Assembly: GCA_937138955.1 (NCBI GenBank)
Contig: CAKZPJ010000355.1
Span: forward strand, 1-14,322
Direction of reading: 5' to 3'
From: an uncultured Flammeovirgaceae bacterium
GTDB lineage: Bacteria > Bacteroidota > Bacteroidia > Cytophagales > Cyclobacteriaceae
Length of the DNA stretch: 14,322 nucleotides
Shown one piece after another: positions 13,659 to 14,322 of this stretch. The notes beneath the pieces are model-generated. The model had not been told where the DNA came from. It made no database searches and worked only from the letters and a program-made list of their open reading frames with translations. Both the position numbers and the translations under genes were made by a program. Position 1 is the first letter of the stretch. Each line of letters opens with the position of its first letter.

Positions 13659-14322
13659 TTGGAATCAAATAGACCTACCCTGAGAGAACGAGGCATTTTA
13701 AGCTGGGCCGAGGAAGATCGTCCCCGCGAAAAATTATTGCTAAAAGGACGAGCGGCTCTGTCGGATGCCGAGCTAATTGCTATTTTGATTGGTTCGGGTA
13801 CTCGTGATAAAAGTGCAGTAGACGTAGGAAAAATTATTCTGCACAGTGTCAATCATAATCTGCACGAACTGGCCAAACTTTCGGTAGCCGATCTGAAAAA
13901 GTTTGAAGGAATTGGCGAGGCGAAAGCGATTAGCATTGTGAGTGCCTTGGAGCTGGGACGACGACGAAAATCCAGTGAGCCGGTGAAGCGGGAGAAAATT
14001 TTAAGCTCGGAAGATGCTTACCGCATTATGCAACCCTACTTGCTCGATCAACCCGTAGAACAATTTTGGATCATTTTGCTGAACCGTGCCAATATGGTGA
14101 TTAGCACGCACTGCGTAAGCCAGGGCGGAGTAAGTGGTACGGTAGCCGATCCCAAAACCATTTTTAAGGAGGCTCTGGAAAAGCTCGCCAGTTCTATTGT
14201 ACTGGTTCATAATCATCCATCGGGCAATCTCAAACCCAGCGAGGCCGATATTCATCTTACCCGAAAACTCAAAGAAGCCGGAAAGCATCTGGATTTACCT
14301 GTGCTTGATCACCTCATTTTCA
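13659..14322 (+). CDS. radC: RadC family JAMM-domain protein (UPF0758), 3' end outside the window
   Basis: The frame is open from a TAG at 13656-13658 to the edge and contains no ATG near its beginning. TTG at 13659 is the most upstream start (MESNRPTLRERGILSWAEEDR), just 4 bases after the porin stop. A helix-hairpin-helix segment (KFEGIGEAKA 81-90) lies in the N-terminal half. The C-terminal JAMM/MPN metal site is HNHPSGNLKPSEAD, with H184, H186 and D197 as the metal ligands. The visible 221 residues fall short of the usual roughly 230, so only the last few residues are missing. The family is named for radiation sensitivity, but RadC's true role is unsettled; the domain resembles those of JAMM deubiquitinase-like hydrolases. 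It probably shares the porin transcript. Confidence 0.9.
   Translation, partial: MESNRPTLRERGILSWAEEDRPREKLLLKGRAALSDAELIAILIGSGTRDKSAVDVGKIILHSVNHNLHELAKLSVADLKKFEGIGEAKAISIVSALELGRRRKSSEPVKREKILSSEDAYRIMQPYLLDQPVEQFWIILLNRANMVISTHCVSQGGVSGTVADPKTIFKEALEKLASSIVLVHNHPSGNLKPSEADIHLTRKLKEAGKHLDLPVLDHLIF

Overview
The window looks like chromosomal DNA from a member of the Bacteroidota, most likely Cytophagales-like. The evidence is the gene content (a DUF4290-type gene directly before murA, Bacteroidota-style MurA and RecJ, a SPOR-like coiled-coil protein, lipoproteins with short lipoboxes), -7 promoter boxes of the TAnnTTTG type before fumC and rpsT, and the absence of Shine-Dalgarno sequences before most starts. 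Base composition is moderate and even, and I see no phage, insertion sequence or CRISPR array. This is mostly core genome.

Layout. 1-101: a possible gene tail and a bidirectional terminator. 102-878 (-): rluB-type 23S rRNA pseudouridine synthase. 1177-2586 (+): class II fumarase fumC. 2585-2664: a stem-loop built from 7-base units. 2703-3380 (+): SPOR-like coiled-coil exported protein with a strong terminator. 3593-4168 (+): acidic lipocalin-like lipoprotein. 4181-5886 (+): recJ, broken by an apparent one-base deletion near 4277. 5988-6105: a long foldable region before a 73-residue unknown gene (6142-6363, +). 6386-8350 (-): DUF4290 gene and murA as an operon. 8647-10899 (-): UvrD/PcrA helicase. 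11083-11622 (+): Ig-like lipoprotein, followed by a second 7-base-unit stem-loop. 11807-12061 (+): rpsT with promoter and terminator. 12311-13654 (+): outer-membrane beta-barrel protein. 13659 to the edge (+): radC from a TTG start, running off the window.

Functional picture. The genes cover genome maintenance (RecJ, UvrD/PcrA, RadC), translation (RluB, S20), the TCA cycle (FumC), peptidoglycan synthesis (MurA) and the cell envelope (SPOR-like protein, two lipoproteins, a porin-like barrel). No single pathway links them.

Most worth a second look: two intergenic elements whose sequences differ but which share one architecture, namely runs of heptamers anchored on GTC/GAC or AATG/CATT that switch to the reverse-complement orientation midway and sit just behind a stop codon; the recJ frameshift; the 118-base foldable segment before the 73-residue gene; and a MurA with Asp where the fosfomycin-target Cys normally sits.
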